Shown here: positions 1 to 11,532 of the stretch, in pieces | How the letters are laid out: each line of letters begins with the position of its first letter | Position numbering within the stretch: position 1 is the first letter of the stretch | Translations under genes and position numbers: made by a program | Source: Prorocentrum cordatum | Lineage: Eukaryota > Sar > Dinophyceae > Prorocentrales > Prorocentraceae | Direction of reading: 5' to 3' | Assembly (NCBI GenBank): GCA_963575745.1 | Contig: CAUYUJ010003614.1 | Location: forward strand, 102,501-166,500 | DNA length: 64,000 nucleotides | Notes under the pieces: model-generated | Told to the model about the DNA's origin: nothing | The model's database searches: none | The model's input: only the letters and a program-made list of their open reading frames with translations

Positions 1-279
1 CGTGGACCAACCCGGTTCCGGCTCAACACCGGCTCGGCCACTTTAGAATAGAAAAAACCGAGCTGCGCTGTTTGAGACGGCTCTTGGACCAGGCTCGGCC
101 AATGTGCCAATGTGTGAGGCCACGTCCAGGGCCGCGCCCGGCTCCCAAGCCGGCCCGAAGCCCCGGCTTTGCCTTTTTGCGCTGCACCCTGTTGCCTGCC
201 GACTGGCACTCCCTCGCGGTCCGGACTCTTCGGCGCGATCGCGTGGATGAGCGGTCGCACGGATACGTTCCGCGCGGGG

Positions 280-440
280 TACACTCGACCAGAACAGTAA
301 GGATGCGCGGCAAGGATGCAAGGGCCTTAGAACGCTATGTTAACGTGTGCCGTGCGGAGCGCAGCAGATTGCCGAAGGATGCCGAATACCGAAGGGGCAA
401 GGATGCAAGGGCAGCCTTGGAAAGTTGCCCCATCCTTGCT
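280..440. mobile_element. MITE, TACAGTC family (degenerate copy)
   Basis: About 160 bp resembling the better copies at 34,312-34,494 and 57,350-57,529. It begins TACACTCGACC, continues with AAGGATGCGCGGCAAGGATG and ends near CCCATCCTT. An internal 'GCAAGGATGCAAGGGC' phrase occurs twice. The right terminal repeat is eroded, so the boundaries are approximate. Confidence 0.5.
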
Positions 441-855
441 ATCATGCTTGGCTGCACCTGCAGAACAGAAAACGCCCCCCTGATCCACGGGGTCGCGGCC
501 CAGGGGCAGAGAGAGAGAACAGGCACCACCCCGGAATGTGGCGTGAGGCAGGCAGGCCCTGAAGGAGGCGGGTCCTGGATCCCGGGGCGTGCCCGCCAGG
601 AGAAGCTCTACCCTAGCAGACATCTTCTTCGAGGGGGGGGGTTCTGCGAGGGCGCCGCCCAGCGCGGGCACGACGACGCGTGCAGAGCGAAGGTCGCCGA
701 GGCCGAGCGGGGGAGGGGACGGCTGCGTGGGTGAAGTGCCGAGTGGTTCGCGACGCCGACGCGCAGACGAGGAGCGAAGAGTAAAGGAGGAAGGGCCAGG
801 AGGACGACGACAAGCTCCTTCTCCTCCTCGTCCTCCTCATCCTCCCTGGACGATG
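441..855. other. GC-rich sequence, nothing recognised
   Basis: Unique GC-rich DNA with overlapping open frames on both strands and no recognisable domain. I see no gene here. Confidence 0.5.
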
Positions 856-1015
856 GGATGTAACCCTTCGTCCTCCTTCTCCTCCTCGTCCTCCTTCTCC
901 TCCTCCTCCTTCTCCTCCTCCTCCTCCTCCTCCTCGTCCTCCTCGTCCGCCTTATCCTCCTCGTCCTCCTCGTCCTCCTTATCCTCCTCGTCCTCCTCCC
1001 TCATTGTCTTCCTCG
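856..1015. repeat. TCC/TCG microsatellite
   Basis: Imperfect pyrimidine-rich trinucleotide tract of CCT units interrupted by TCG. The serine-rich frame running through it is an artefact of the repeat. Confidence 0.9.
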
Positions 1016-1260
1016 TCGCCTAGCCCTGCCGGCCTGGACCTGCTGGCCCTCGAGGAGGGCCCAGGGAGGCGGCTGAACAGATATCATACGGGTCACCCGA
1101 GACGCTGGACGGAGCAACTCGCGGGGAAGGTGCTGGCAAGTCAGTCAGGAGCCTTGCGCCAGACGGTGCGCTAACAGAGCTAACAGTTGCATTACATGTG
1201 CCACAACTGCACGGCCGACGCCGAGGCTCGCGCTGCACCGCCCTCCGGGCGGAAATAATC

Positions 1261-1590
1261 AGCAAGGCGAGCGGCGGAGCCGGCCACGCGCAGGCAATTG
1301 CTTATGACCCTAGATGCTGGCATGTAGAGTTCTTGTTCCACGCGTCTACTGCAACAGTCCTACGGCACAAACACCTCTTTCGCAACAAGGCCACTCGCCG
1401 TGATCCCTGCGGAGCTGGTCATAGAAGCAAGGCGAGCGGCGGAGCCGGCCACGCGCAGGCAATTGCTTATGACCCTAGATGCTGGCATGTAGAGTTCTTG
1501 TTCCACGCGTCTACTGCAACAGTCCTACGGCACAAACACCTCTTTCGCAACAAGGCCACTCGCCGTGATCCCTGCGGAGCTGGTCATAGA
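1261..1590. repeat. Exact 165-bp tandem duplication
   Basis: The segment starting AGCAAGGCGAGCGG at 1,261 is repeated from 1,426 with no difference that I can see by eye. The unit is 165 bp, a multiple of three, so a plus-strand frame (1,198-1,623) carries the same 55 residues twice. Whether that frame is translated is unknown; it matches no family I recognise. Confidence 0.9.
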
Positions 1591-2714
1591 AGTGTCAGCC
1601 GAAAGCGTTCTCGAATCTGCTAGCGTGGGGGCGCAGTGGCAATGAGGATCGGCACCGCCACCGCCGAAATAAACAACAACGGACTGTCCCCCTGATGGTG
1701 CGGCCCCCTCCTGGTCTGAGGTGTCCCGCACGGGGCACCTCCCATCTCCAGCTCGGGAGGGGCATCGCAGGGATCTTCTCACGACCCTCCAGCTCGATGG
1801 TGGTCCGAAGGTAAGGGTAAGGCCCCGCGATGGAGCGCAGGAGGAGAATGAGCAGGCGGAAGGGGCTTGAAACGTTTCTTCCACGAGTGCCCAGAGAGCG
1901 CGGAGGAACATGGTCATAGGCCTAAACGCGGCCTGGACAAAATAGTAGGGGCCGTCAGGCCCTAAGGCGCGGCCAATGCCCCCAGGCATGTTCAAGGCAA
2001 ACCCTCGAACAATGCAGAGACGGTCCGAAGTCCCAAGAAGCCACCTGGAGGCCAAACAACGTCACCCGAGACCATCAACCCTCGAATCTCTTCCTATTCC
2101 TGCCCATTTCCGAGCCTTGTCCCTCTCACTGGCTTTCGCCAGAACCCCCAGCCCATGTCCGATCCTTGCCCCATCCTTTCCCCTCCCCCCCCCACTTCCT
2201 CTCCATTCCTCCCGCACGCGCCGTGAGGTTGGAGAAGCTGTCCCCGAAGAGCCACACGTAGCGCCCATCTGCGCCGGAGGGGCTTTACACCCCCCATGCA
2301 TTCAGGGCAACAGGCTGGAGGCGGCTCGTGCAGCGCACCAGCAGCCCTTCTATCACGAATGGAGGGGATTCCTGGTCGAAGCGGGATTACTAGTCCCCCT
2401 TCCCCCTTTCGCATTTCTCTGTCACCCCTTTCTCTGCCGCCTTTCGCCGAGAACATACAGAGCGCAACATCCGGTATCGAAGTTGCACGCCCGAGCGCCA
2501 CAGTCAGTTTAACCTTGGCAAAAGGCGGACACTGAAACAGATCGTCACCCGTTCGAAAAACCGAACAACGAACCCTGAAATCCCAGCGCGCAGAACAACG
2601 TCAGAACGCACAAATGAGGGGGGCGGTCTGATGCGCGGGCGGGAAAACAATGACTGGCCAGCCGCGTCACTGTGCCGCCCGCGCCTTTCTGTCGAGGAAA
2701 AGCAACGTAAACTC
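1591..2714. other. No feature recognised
   Basis: About 1.1 kb of mixed sequence with overlapping open frames on both strands. None shows a recognisable domain or a clear codon bias, so no gene is called. Confidence 0.5.
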
Positions 2715-2930
2715 AGGTGACATATGGTCCCACGACAGCCCAAGAGAGCCCCATGACGGCCACCGGGGGACCCAAAACGGCCCAGCAGGGCCCGAAGATG
2801 GCCCAACAGGACTGGAAGACGGCCTTAAAACGGTTTCCAAGCCCCGCCACCGAGGGGGATCCTTCTCGGAACCCTGGAAGATTACGGCCAAGACGGCCAG
2901 ACAATCTGCATACCTATGGCGAGAGATGAG
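2715..2930. repeat. Short CCAAGA-type phased array
   Basis: A run of motifs such as CAGCCCAAGAGAGCCCC, AAGATGGCCC and AAGACGGCC spaced about 10-11 bp apart. It is a short member of the array class best seen at 42,330-42,465. Confidence 0.7.
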
Positions 2931-3107
2931 CACCATTTGGGTGATAAACGATAAGATGTAATAGGGAGACTCGTTTAAGATATCTTTCGGCTTGCAATTG
3001 GCGTCGGGTTGGAGTCGTCTTATAGCTATATGTCGCTCTTCCTTTCGATCGGTCTCAGTCTATATCCATCGATCTCGCGATCAAAATCCGCCGATCCGGC
3101 GTGCGAG

Positions 3108-3370
3108 TTTAAAGGGAGGGGGTGACCGGGGTGGCTCTGCTGGGGTAGGGGGGGGGGGGGAAGGGGAGGGTGTCCGGTGGCGTGGGGGGGGAAGGGGTCC
3201 GGTCCCCCGTCCCGCCTGTGGACAAATGGAATGGGGGAAGAGGGGGGGGGTCCGGTGGCGTAGTTTCCGATGGCGGTGGGAAGCGGAAAGGGGGGGTTCC
3301 GTGGCGTGTCAATTTGAAGGAGCCTCAGCTACTCGGGTCGGGCGAAAGGGGGGGATAGCAAAGGGGGGGG
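3108..3370 (+). repeat. G-run tract with GTCCGGTGGCGT repeats
   Basis: Many runs of 4-13 G on the plus strand are separated by short spacers, and GTCCGGTGGCGT recurs three times. By composition the plus strand could form several stacked G-quadruplexes. Confidence 0.75.
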
Positions 3371-3397
3371 TTGAGAATCAGCTCACGTAGCTGATTT
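3371..3397. repeat. Small hairpin
   Basis: AATCAGCT and AGCTGATT are perfect complements separated by CACGT, immediately after the G-run tract. Confidence 0.6.
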
Positions 3398-3724
3398 TCC
3401 CGGCGCCTCTCGGCGCTGGAGGCGGCTATGTATCGAGGGATGGGCCCCTCGGCGAGGCCGAAACCAGCTGCATGCAGCAAATTTCGTACCCCCCCCCTTT
3501 CCCAATCCCCCCCTTTCGTCCGGCCCGAACTACAGCCTCGAAACTGAGCTTCAACCTTTGGGGGGGTTACCCAAGTCGCTCTGCCAGGGAAGGAGGGGAG
3601 GACGGGGGGTGCGCGTGTGCGCGGGGTAACGTTTGTCCGTGCACGCGAGAAGGGAATCGGGGAAAGAGGGGGGGAGAAGTGGAACGGGACAAGATGCAAA
3701 ACGGGGAACACATGGAGTGAAATG

Positions 3725-3910
3725 CGTATCTGTTGTGTGGTGTGTGCGTGTGGGTGTTTGCGCGGTGTGCGTGTGTATGTGCCTGCGAAGGTGGCGCGCG
3801 TGTCTGAGTGTGGTGTGTGTGTGTGTCCGTTGGTGTGTAGGGCGTGTGCGTGTGTGTGTGTGTGTGTGTACGTGTGTGTGTGTGTGTGTGCGTGTGTGCG
3901 CGTAATGTCT
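3725..3910. repeat. GT/TG microsatellite
   Basis: Degenerate GTGTGC sequence that becomes nearly pure (GT)n around 3,845-3,905. Open frames through it are repeat artefacts. Confidence 0.9.
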
Positions 3911-3971
3911 GCCAGCGTGTGCGTGCGTGCGTGTCGGCGAAGTGTCGCCGCCCAGTCTGGGGGGCACCCCA

Positions 3972-4014
3972 GGCGACCCGGATCGGCGGCACTGGGCGAA
4001 GACCACTACAATAC
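3972..4014 (+). repeat. Dispersed motif GGATCGGCGGCACTGG
   Basis: GGATCGGCGGCACTGG followed by CCACTACAATA. The same string recurs at 22,391-22,423 and a shortened form at 51,321, so this is a dispersed repeat or an element end. Confidence 0.6.
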
Positions 4015-4136
4015 TCATCAGTCTCACGATTTACTGGCCTGAATGTTTACCAACTGACTGCTCTCGCCATATACGTATCAAACATGTGTGTGCGTCGCTA
4101 TACCGGAAGTTGGTGGTGGGGGGTGTCGAAATGAAA

Positions 4137-4215
4137 CAATGACTCCCCGCCGGGGAGGTCGGTTCAGGTTTCGTGTTCGTGCCGTGCGTGCGGGCGAGAC
4201 GAAGCTGCGTACGCT
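4137..4215 (+). repeat. SINE-like head repeat, copy 1
   Basis: Contains TTCGTGTTCGTGCCGTGCG then TGCGGGCGAG, shared with 4,676-4,775 and, inverted, with 7,690-7,805. No RNA polymerase III boxes were evident. It sits just before the 11-12-bp array, as the inverted copy does. Confidence 0.65.
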
Positions 4216-4275
4216 GTTGACAGACATGGCACTGCCGCTGCTAGAGCGAAGCCAGCGCAAAAGACTCTTCTCCGA

Positions 4276-4466
4276 CGGTTGTAGGAGTTGGCCCGCCGAC
4301 GGCTGTCCTGACGGTTGTCGCGATGGTTGCCCCAATGGCGTCCCGATGGCTGTCCAGATGGTTGTCCCGATGGTTGTCCTTATGGTTGGATGTCCCGAAA
4401 TTGTCCCGATGGTGGTGCCTATGGTTGTCCGGGCTGATGTCCCAATGATTGCCCCGATAATGTATT
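4276..4466 (+). repeat. GTTGTCCCGATG 12-mer array
   Basis: About 14 imperfect units of GTTGTCCCGATG. The same unit, reverse-complemented as ATCGGGACAAC, forms the much longer arrays at 6,470-7,620. Confidence 0.85.
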
Positions 4467-4599
4467 GATTGATGGATCGTGAGATCGATATGTCGCAGTG
4501 AGACTGGCATTATATATGTGCCGGTATCACTACTCACAAGCATTTGAACATATACATTATGTTGTAAGCATTTAAATATGTACGGCTCTTCCTCCTCCC

Positions 4600-4672
4600 C
4601 CTCCTCGTCTGATTCTTTTTCTCTAGCTGTCTCTCTCCTTCTCTCTCTCTCTCTCTTTCTCTCTCTTTCTAT
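4600..4672. repeat. CT microsatellite
   Basis: Pyrimidine tract of CTCTCT and TTTCTCTC just before the second SINE-like head repeat. Confidence 0.85.
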
Positions 4673-4675
4673 CGG

Positions 4676-4775
4676 AGGTTGGGGGGTGAGATCGCAGTGC
4701 AACGGAGTCCCCCCACCGGGAAATCGAGTTTCGAGTTCGTGTTCGTGCCGTGCGTGCGGGCGAGGCGAAGCTGCG
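4676..4775 (+). repeat. SINE-like head repeat, copy 2
   Basis: Shares TTCGTGTTCGTGCCGTGCG and TGCGGGCGAGGCGAAGC with copy 1, and the ACGGAGTCCCCC segment with the inverted copy near 7,780. This copy has no 12-mer array attached. Confidence 0.65.
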
Positions 4776-5087
4776 TGGGCCAGCGAGAGGAATTCACTCT
4801 GCTGTCGCAAGGGGTCCGCCAACACAAATGTTTCCCCCCCCTGGCCTTGTCAAGCGGTACCCCACGTTGTCCCGTCGGTTGCCCGCTGAGTGCCGCGTCG
4901 CGCAGCGGCAAACCGAACGACACAAGTCGCCCAAGCGAAGGAAGAAACAAACATCCGCCACGTCATCCACACCATCATCGCCCATCAGCACCACGTTCAT
5001 CACAGTTGTCGTCATGAGCCACCCCCCTCCCCCCACCCCCCGACAACCTCCTTATCACCCGCAGGGTGGTCGTATAGGTATGTATGA

Positions 5088-5209
5088 TATGTCTCTCTCT
5101 CTCTCTATCTCGCTCTCTGTCTGTCTCGTTATAAGTATGTATATTTGTCTCTCTATGTCTCGTGCTCTGTCTCTCTCTCTCTATCCCTCTCTCTCTATGC
5201 GTGTCTCTG

Positions 5210-5245
<36 letters not shown>
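5088..5245. repeat. CT microsatellite
   Basis: About 150 bp of CTCTCT with a few TATGT interruptions. Confidence 0.9.
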
Positions 5246-6469
5246 AGCACAACCCCTGTGAAAAAGACCAGGGTTGCCATGTCAGGGGTGCGGGCACTGT
5301 GCGTTTTCATGTGGATGTTTGGGATTTCTTGGATGAAGATTGAGGAAGCCATGTGTTTCGTTTGGATATTTGTGATGTTTGGGGTTTCCCTCCCTCCGAG
5401 GGGAAATCAAACCCAGGAACCCCCCAAGCAGCTCGAGCCCCCAGAACCACAACCTATCCACAACATCACGATGCAACCGCATGGTGTCTTCATCTGTCAT
5501 CCCAAAAATCCAAAATATCCATGTGTCCTCACTCCTGACATGAAGCAGAATGAATGCGTATTGGGAGGGCGTTGGAGGGGCTGCGCATGTACACATACAT
5601 GTATTCACACATCGATGTAGCGGGACAACTCCACGAATACTTCCTTAGGACGAACATGTTCTCCTCTTTCGCCCAGGACGACGGTTTGAAGTCTTGAGCA
5701 GACGCGTGTGAGATGACCGCAGTGGGTTCCAATAAGTTCGCGCGGATCTATGGTTGGTTTCGGATTCTGTTTCGGTGGATCCAATTTCCATCCGCGAGGA
5801 TCCGACTTCGGCTGTTCTGGATCTACGTCGTCCTACTTTTACTGTGGGTCCGATTTCTAACCCGTTTTAAATTTGCATGACTAAATTTGAACGGGGAGCG
5901 GGGGAAATCGCATCCGCGGACGCCGAACCCGCCCATGTTAAGATTCTACGGGGGAAGGGCGTTCACCAACTTCTCAAGATGGGCCCTGCGCTGTCTCGCG
6001 CGCTCCGATCATTTTTCCGCGGGCGCAGAACCCACCCAACATGAAATCATACCTCCCCCCCCGATTGCTGCACGAAGCTCGTCCAGACGCCGTCCGTTCG
6101 GCCATGCTGGTGTTATCTCGCTAACTCCCCATCGCCATTTTCACCTCAAGGAGAAACCTCTCGTCCTGCGAAGTAGCGAGATCGGCGTCTACATGTAGTG
6201 AGCTCGATCAATCAATCTGGCATCAAGAGATGGAGAAGCATATTGATATATTTACACATGCAGATAGATGAATAGCAAGGTCGGTAGCTGGATAGTGCGA
6301 TCGATGGATAAAACTGTCGATAAATAGATGGTCCGGTAAATTGAGACGGCTGTCCAAATGGTTGTTCCGTCATTGGTTCCAAACCCCCAACCCTCCTTTA
6401 TCGGCCATTGGCCAATCTTACATTCAAGCATTTATCAATATCAGTATGTAGTAACTGGGCATCGGTGGG
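5246..6469. other. No feature recognised
   Basis: Lower-GC sequence than its surroundings, including GATCC-rich phrases around 5,740-5,850. I see no domain-bearing open frame and no repeat family. Confidence 0.5.
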
Positions 6470-6712
6470 ACAACCACGGGACGACCGCGGGCAACAACGG
6501 ACAATCACGGGGCATCCACTGGAGAACCACGGGACAACCATGGGACAACAACAGGGCAACCACGGGACAACCACTGGACAACCAGGGGACCACCACGGGA
6601 CAACAACCAGGGGACAACCAAGGGACAACCCAGCGCGAACCACGGGGCAACCACTAGACAACCACAGTACATACGGTGGACAACTAAGGGACAACCACGG
6701 GACAACCTCGAA
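6470..6712 (-). repeat. ACAACCACGGG 11-mer array, part 1
   Basis: About 20 imperfect units of ACAACCACGGG, the reverse complement of the 4,276-4,466 unit. Units are mostly 11 bp with some of 10 or 12. Confidence 0.88.
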
Positions 6713-6943
6713 TCACCGATCTCATTTATTGTTTGGATTCACTATCGATCTACCCACCCCACTACAAACGCATCCGTCGATCTCTGTTCCATCGGTCTCA
6801 CAACTTTGCGACTGATTTCACTATCAATCTACCTGTCGATCTCACAGCATGACGGCCCCACTATCTACCAACAAGTATCACTACATGTATGAATTAACAT
6901 TCCAATAGCAAATCACTAATCTCGCTATCTATCGACAAGCAGA

Positions 6944-7620
6944 ACAACCAAGAAACAACAGTGGGAGAACCACGGAATTATTGAGGGACAGCCACGCAAG
7001 GCAACCACGGAACAATCGCCAGTCAACCACGGACAACCACGCGAAAACCATCGGGGCATCCATCGGGACAACCATCTGCAAACCCTTGGAAACCGCAGGA
7101 CAACCGCTGGACAAAGGTAAGACAACCTCGGGACAACCACCAGACATCCGCGGGACAACCATCGGGACAGCCATCGGGATAACCGCAAGACAACCGCGGG
7201 ACAACCACCGGACAACCACGGGTCAACCATCGGGACATCTTTCGATTTCACTATCCAAAGGTCAACCAATCTCATGATTGAGTTATCGGTCCGCAATGAA
7301 CCCTTCTACAGACGGGACAACCGCACGACAGCCACGAGACACCCGCGGCACAACCGTCGGATAACGACGGGACGCTCACAAAACAACAACGGGACAACAG
7401 CGGAGCATCCACGGGACAACCGCGAGACAACCACGTGAATCCCCCAAACAACCACGGGACAACCACGGGACAATCAGCGGGACAACCACAAAACAACAGC
7501 GGGACAACCATCGGGACAACCAATGGACAAAAACAGGACACCCATCACAAAACACGGAATATCTATGGGACAACCACCGGGCAACCGCAGGACAACCGCA
7601 GTCCAACCGCGGAACAACCC
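6944..7620 (-). repeat. ACAACCACGGG 11-mer array, part 2
   Basis: A longer block of the same units, such as CATCGGGACAACC and CGCGGGACAACC. It is separated from part 1 by a ~230-bp non-repetitive stretch with CTATC-rich sequence. Confidence 0.88.
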
Positions 7621-7689
7621 CCCAGTACGTCTTGGTCGCCAGGGGAGGTAAACAACATGTCCCCACCTGGGCCTACCCAAGGCAAGAAC

Positions 7690-7805
7690 TCGCGCAAGTG
7701 CACCTCGCTTCGCCCGCACGCGCGTGAAGCACGACACGAACCGAAACCGAAACCGATCTCCCTGTTGGGGGACTCCGTTCCACTCCGGTCTCACCCCCCC
7801 GCACT
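7690..7805 (-). repeat. SINE-like head repeat, copy 3 (inverted)
   Basis: Reverse complement of the 4,137 and 4,676 copies, with GGGGGACTCCGTT and CGCCCGCACGCG. It lies next to the array end, mirroring the head-plus-array order at 4,137-4,466. Confidence 0.65.
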
Positions 7806-9026
7806 GCGTTCCACAGCACGCATGCGCATTTACCCCAGTTCCGTAATTGTGAACAAGAGTGTAGTGGCGTCTGGCCCCCTCACACTGATGTGTGTAGACG
7901 CACATATATGTACACACACATATATAATGTATATGCGATACGCACCCTGGGATCCACCTGACTAATGAGGATTATTCTGGATTATACTGTTCAGACTGCC
8001 GGTGCGGGTTTACATAACTACTGCTTCTTGCCGACGCATCAACGTACATTACTTGTGGTAGCCTCGCACATAAATGCCTGCTGGTGTGTTTCAGCGGGGG
8101 AAGGAAAATGAGGAGGAGGCGGAGGAGTAGGAGCGGCAGGGTGATGTGAAAGGACAGGTAGAAACAATAGAGACGACACGATGACGACGCTGACGGGGAC
8201 GACGATGGCGACGCCGAGTGGGGGAGGCAAGAGCACACCTTTCGCACCACGTCGCCCCAAGCTTGCGGCCCCCAAGGAACTCCCTTGTACCACAGGACGG
8301 CCACTCGTGTCCTCCCCGTGCTGCGGCTGCGCCCCTCCGTCCCTTCTCCATCCTCCTCCCTTCCCTCTGCCCTCCTTCCTCCTTCCCCCTTGCCACCCCC
8401 ATCCCCCCATTCTCCTCTTAGCGTGCGGCTGCATGGGCACGGGAGGCGCCATCAGGATCCTTGCTGGGCCCTGCGAGAAAGTGCTGCGGACAGCAGGTAC
8501 TCGCAAGTCAAACCTTGACGTCCTTGCCCGAGGCAGGTGGCCAAGTCACCCTGCTAAAGCCAAGGCGTTCAGCGCAGCCCGGGATCGGCATAGGCGCTAA
8601 CACAGTCTCATGCGTGCGCGCCCATTCCCCAGCACGCCCTCACGATTTGCCACAACGCGGGCTCCTGGAAGAGTCCTCGACCCCTTCCTGGGGCCGGCGT
8701 CTCGTGTCTTGCTGACGGCCCCGGGGCCCGTTGAGAGGGCCCCCGAGGCCGAAAATTGCCCCCAAAGCCTTCGGTCGTGGGTGCTCGCTCTTTCGCTTCA
8801 CGATGCGAGAAGGTCTGGGCCTCCTCGCCCTCCGCCCTCGCCTCCCCCTGCTGCCCTCGTCGAGGCTGGGGCCCAGGGCTCCGCGGCGGAGGGAGGGGGG
8901 CCCGGCGGCCGCCTGGGAGCCCGAAGCTGGCGCCGCCCTGAGCCCCGAGCCAGCCCTGCCTGCGGCGGGCGGCAGGGGCCGGAGAGCGCTCGCACACCGA
9001 GACAAGGCGACGGAATCGATACTTCG
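7806..9026. other. No feature recognised, apart from one element-end motif
   Basis: GGCCCCCTCACACTGA at 7,873-7,888 resembles the terminal repeat of the elements at 43,779 and 51,979. Otherwise there is GC-rich, proline/arginine-coding sequence on both strands and no recognisable gene. Confidence 0.4.
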
Positions 9027-9179
9027 GTCGGGCATGTCCCCTATACAGGCGGATTTTTGACGAAAACTAGGAAATAGTCGAAAAGATGCGCGAAAACACC
9101 CAAGAAGTAATCAAACATCGTCTCCAGACTATTTTCTGACTATCTTTGGATATTCCTCCTGTAGAGGGACACGCGCGAC
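9027..9179. mobile_element. MITE, GTCGGGC-TGTCCCC family, copy 1
   Basis: The ends GTCGGGCATGTCCCC and GGGACACGCGCGAC are inverted repeats flanking a lower-GC middle that includes CTCCAGACTATTTT. Other copies lie at 24,540-24,649 and 60,384-60,453. Confidence 0.75.
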
Positions 9180-9331
9180 TTAAATCTACACACTATCTGC
9201 TGCTCCCTGGCCAGAGGCCCATCCTGAAGCCAGCAGCGGTGCCTACGCCACGCCCCCCCAGGGCTTGGCCAGGAGGGCGCACGCACATCTCTTGGGATCA
9301 GGATGTGGGGCTGGCCAGGGAGCAGTAGATG

Positions 9332-9342
9332 TTGTCGTCGGT

Positions 9343-9413
<71 letters not shown>

Positions 9414-9420
9414 ATTCGTC
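9332..9420. repeat. TCG microsatellite
   Basis: Nearly perfect (GTC)n of about 80 bp. Confidence 0.95.
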
Positions 9421-9645
9421 GCCCGACATGGCTCAGACGGTGAGCAGTGGCCCGGACGCGGCGGCAGATCGGCGGAGGCACCCCTCGATGGCAACACGCA
9501 GCACGCACACGCTCTCCTGGTCGGGGCGGGGCACCCCGGCCCCGCGTGGCGGTGCATTGGGCGATGGGAGGGGCCGATGTCCCTATAGGGGAAAAGGGAA
9601 CGAAGAATGACATACTCGGTAACTCTCAATAGTCCTGGGTCCCTG

Positions 9646-9757
9646 GACTACAAGTGCCCCCTCCCCGAACTACAGGTACCACTCCCCCGGACTACAGGTA
9701 CCCACCCCCGGGACTACAGGTACCCCCCCCCCCCCGGACTACGGGTAACCCCTTATC
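9646..9757 (+). repeat. Tandem repeat of GGACTACAGGTACC
   Basis: Five copies of GGACTACAGGTACC separated by C-runs, at roughly 20-28-bp spacing, including a run of 13 C. Confidence 0.85.
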
Positions 9758-9760
9758 AAA

Positions 9761-9897
9761 ACTCGGAGGTCCGCGCGGATTTCTCGGATCGGCGCTGGCC
9801 CCCCCTTCCTGGCGCGCGGAGCGCGCCAGGGGCAGCGCCGGAGACGCCGCCAGAGGGCTCCGACGCGGATCCGAGAAATCCGCGCGGATCTCCGAGT
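9761..9897. mobile_element. GC foldback element, copy 1
   Basis: GGTCCGCGCGGATTTCTCGG at the left pairs with CCGAGAAATCCGCGCGGATC at the right, around a GGCGCGCGGAGCGCGCC apex. The whole element can fold into one hairpin. There are five relatives in this window. Confidence 0.85.
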
Positions 9898-11286
9898 TTT
9901 TCTGTTTATGTCATTTCTCGTTCCCCTAGCTTCCCCCCTCGGCCCGCCTCAGCTGCTCCTTTTCGGGGGACCTTCCTGGAACCACTCGCTCAACTTCTGC
10001 GGAGAAATGCCGCATCGAAGTGGGTCGCACTTGAGTCGAGCCAAGTCGTCGGTCTGGAGCCGAACTAGAGTGGAACCAGAATCGAACAGATCCGTCAGAT
10101 GGGCGCCAGGGGGGACCCCACAACAAACGTCGAGCCCGCCCCTGGAACGCGCCCACTACGGGCTGCCTCCAGAGGAAACTGTCCTGCAATCCTCATGCGT
10201 CCTCGTGGCGTGGACAAAACGACCGACCTTTTTGGCGATGTTCAGCCTCTGGGGGGGCCTTTGCCAGGTCCGTCACATCACGGCTCGGGGTGAGGACACG
10301 GCCCCAGGGGAAGTGGTCTTAGCCTCCAGGGAAGCATGCGAAATCGGAGGTCTCGGGCGGACACCCGACACCAGATTTTCTCCGAGGGCAGCCCGCGCTC
10401 CAGGCATGGAGAGGGCGCGAGATGCCGTCAAACTGGACACCGAGGGTACCTTTCATTCTGCAGGGTCGGCCAACGGTGATGGCATCGGATGGGGAGCCAT
10501 TGGATAAGACATTCAGGGTCTGTGGATATCACCGCCGCCCTCATCAGATAAGGAATCCTCCAAGGTCTGAAGCCTCCTGGGCACATTTCTTAACAAGCGC
10601 CCCCACCGTACTCGTCAGACCAGACTGTGGGGGGAGAAGCGTCCTGTCATCAAGCTCGCACAGCAAAGCCATGCTGCCATGCTCCCTTCAAAGCGCGATT
10701 ACCAGCCTGCGATTCAGCGGGATGTCACTGACACAGATTTATGAGACTCAGGCCAACTCGGTTCGCAAAGTGGGGTGCGAAATCAATCGAAGAAACGACA
10801 TGCGGCGACCGACTGGAGCCACTCTGGCCAACCATGCCCTGCCCGAAACACGTCGTCGAAGAAATATCCGATGAACTGCAGCAGCTCAAACTGGACCCTT
10901 CGAAAAACGCACCCGCTTGCTCCCAAACTAGGCATCACCCACGAGGCACTGTATGCTATGAGCCGTATCACCGAAAAGAGGCGAGCCTGCACGGCCAAGC
11001 CAATCAGTGGAAAGAGGGAAGCGGGAGAGGGGATGGGGCAATGGTCAGACGCATGACGTAGGGAGGGGGGGGGAGAAGATGAGAGGCAGAGACAAAAAAA
11101 CAAGGACGACGGAGGTGGGGAACACGGAAAGCGGGTGAGACGGCCTGGAGGGAGGCGAGGGGAGGGGGAAGGCATGGGAGGGTGGAGGAGGGAGCGGAGG
11201 CAGAGTGCGCAGGGGCGAGCAGGGAAGATGAGACAGCAGATGGGGGAAGCGGTGGCAGCAGGGGAGGAAAGGGCACAAGCCTGAGC
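9898..11286. other. No confident gene; weak coding-like stretch
   Basis: Around 10,845-10,915 a plus-strand frame reads CPKHVVEEISDELQQLKLD with sensible codons, but it is short and breaks down. A GLPPEETV phrase near 10,160 faintly recalls glycosyltransferases and is not supported by what follows. The 11,045-11,280 part is purine-rich. Confidence 0.3.
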
Positions 11287-11440
11287 TTTCGGAAGTCCGC
11301 GCGGATTTCTCGGGTCTTTGCTGGACCAACCTCTCCCGCCGTCCTCTCCTGGCGCGCAGGGCGCGCCAGGGGCGTCGCCGGAGGCGCCGAGATGTGGGGA
11401 GCCAGCGCCGACCCAAAGCAATCCGCGCGGCCTCCCTGAA
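11287..11440. mobile_element. GC foldback element, copy 2
   Basis: Left arm GTCCGCGCGGATTTCTCGG, apex GGCGCGCAGGGCGCGCC, right arm CAATCCGCGCGGCCTCC. The right arm is more eroded than in copy 1. Confidence 0.75.
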
Positions 11441-11532
11441 GGGTCAGAGGTAGGATGACGAGATCTATACATATCCACGGCCCCTTGCCGGCTCTTGGGC
11501 ACAGAAGCGGTACATATATATATATATATATA

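Noticed and set aside
1261-1590. CRISPR-like repeat
   Set aside because: There are only two abutting copies with no spacer, and the window is clearly eukaryotic.
10150-10200. Possible similarity to O-GlcNAc transferase (HYGLPPEE)
   Set aside because: Only a handful of residues fit and the following sequence does not continue the family pattern.
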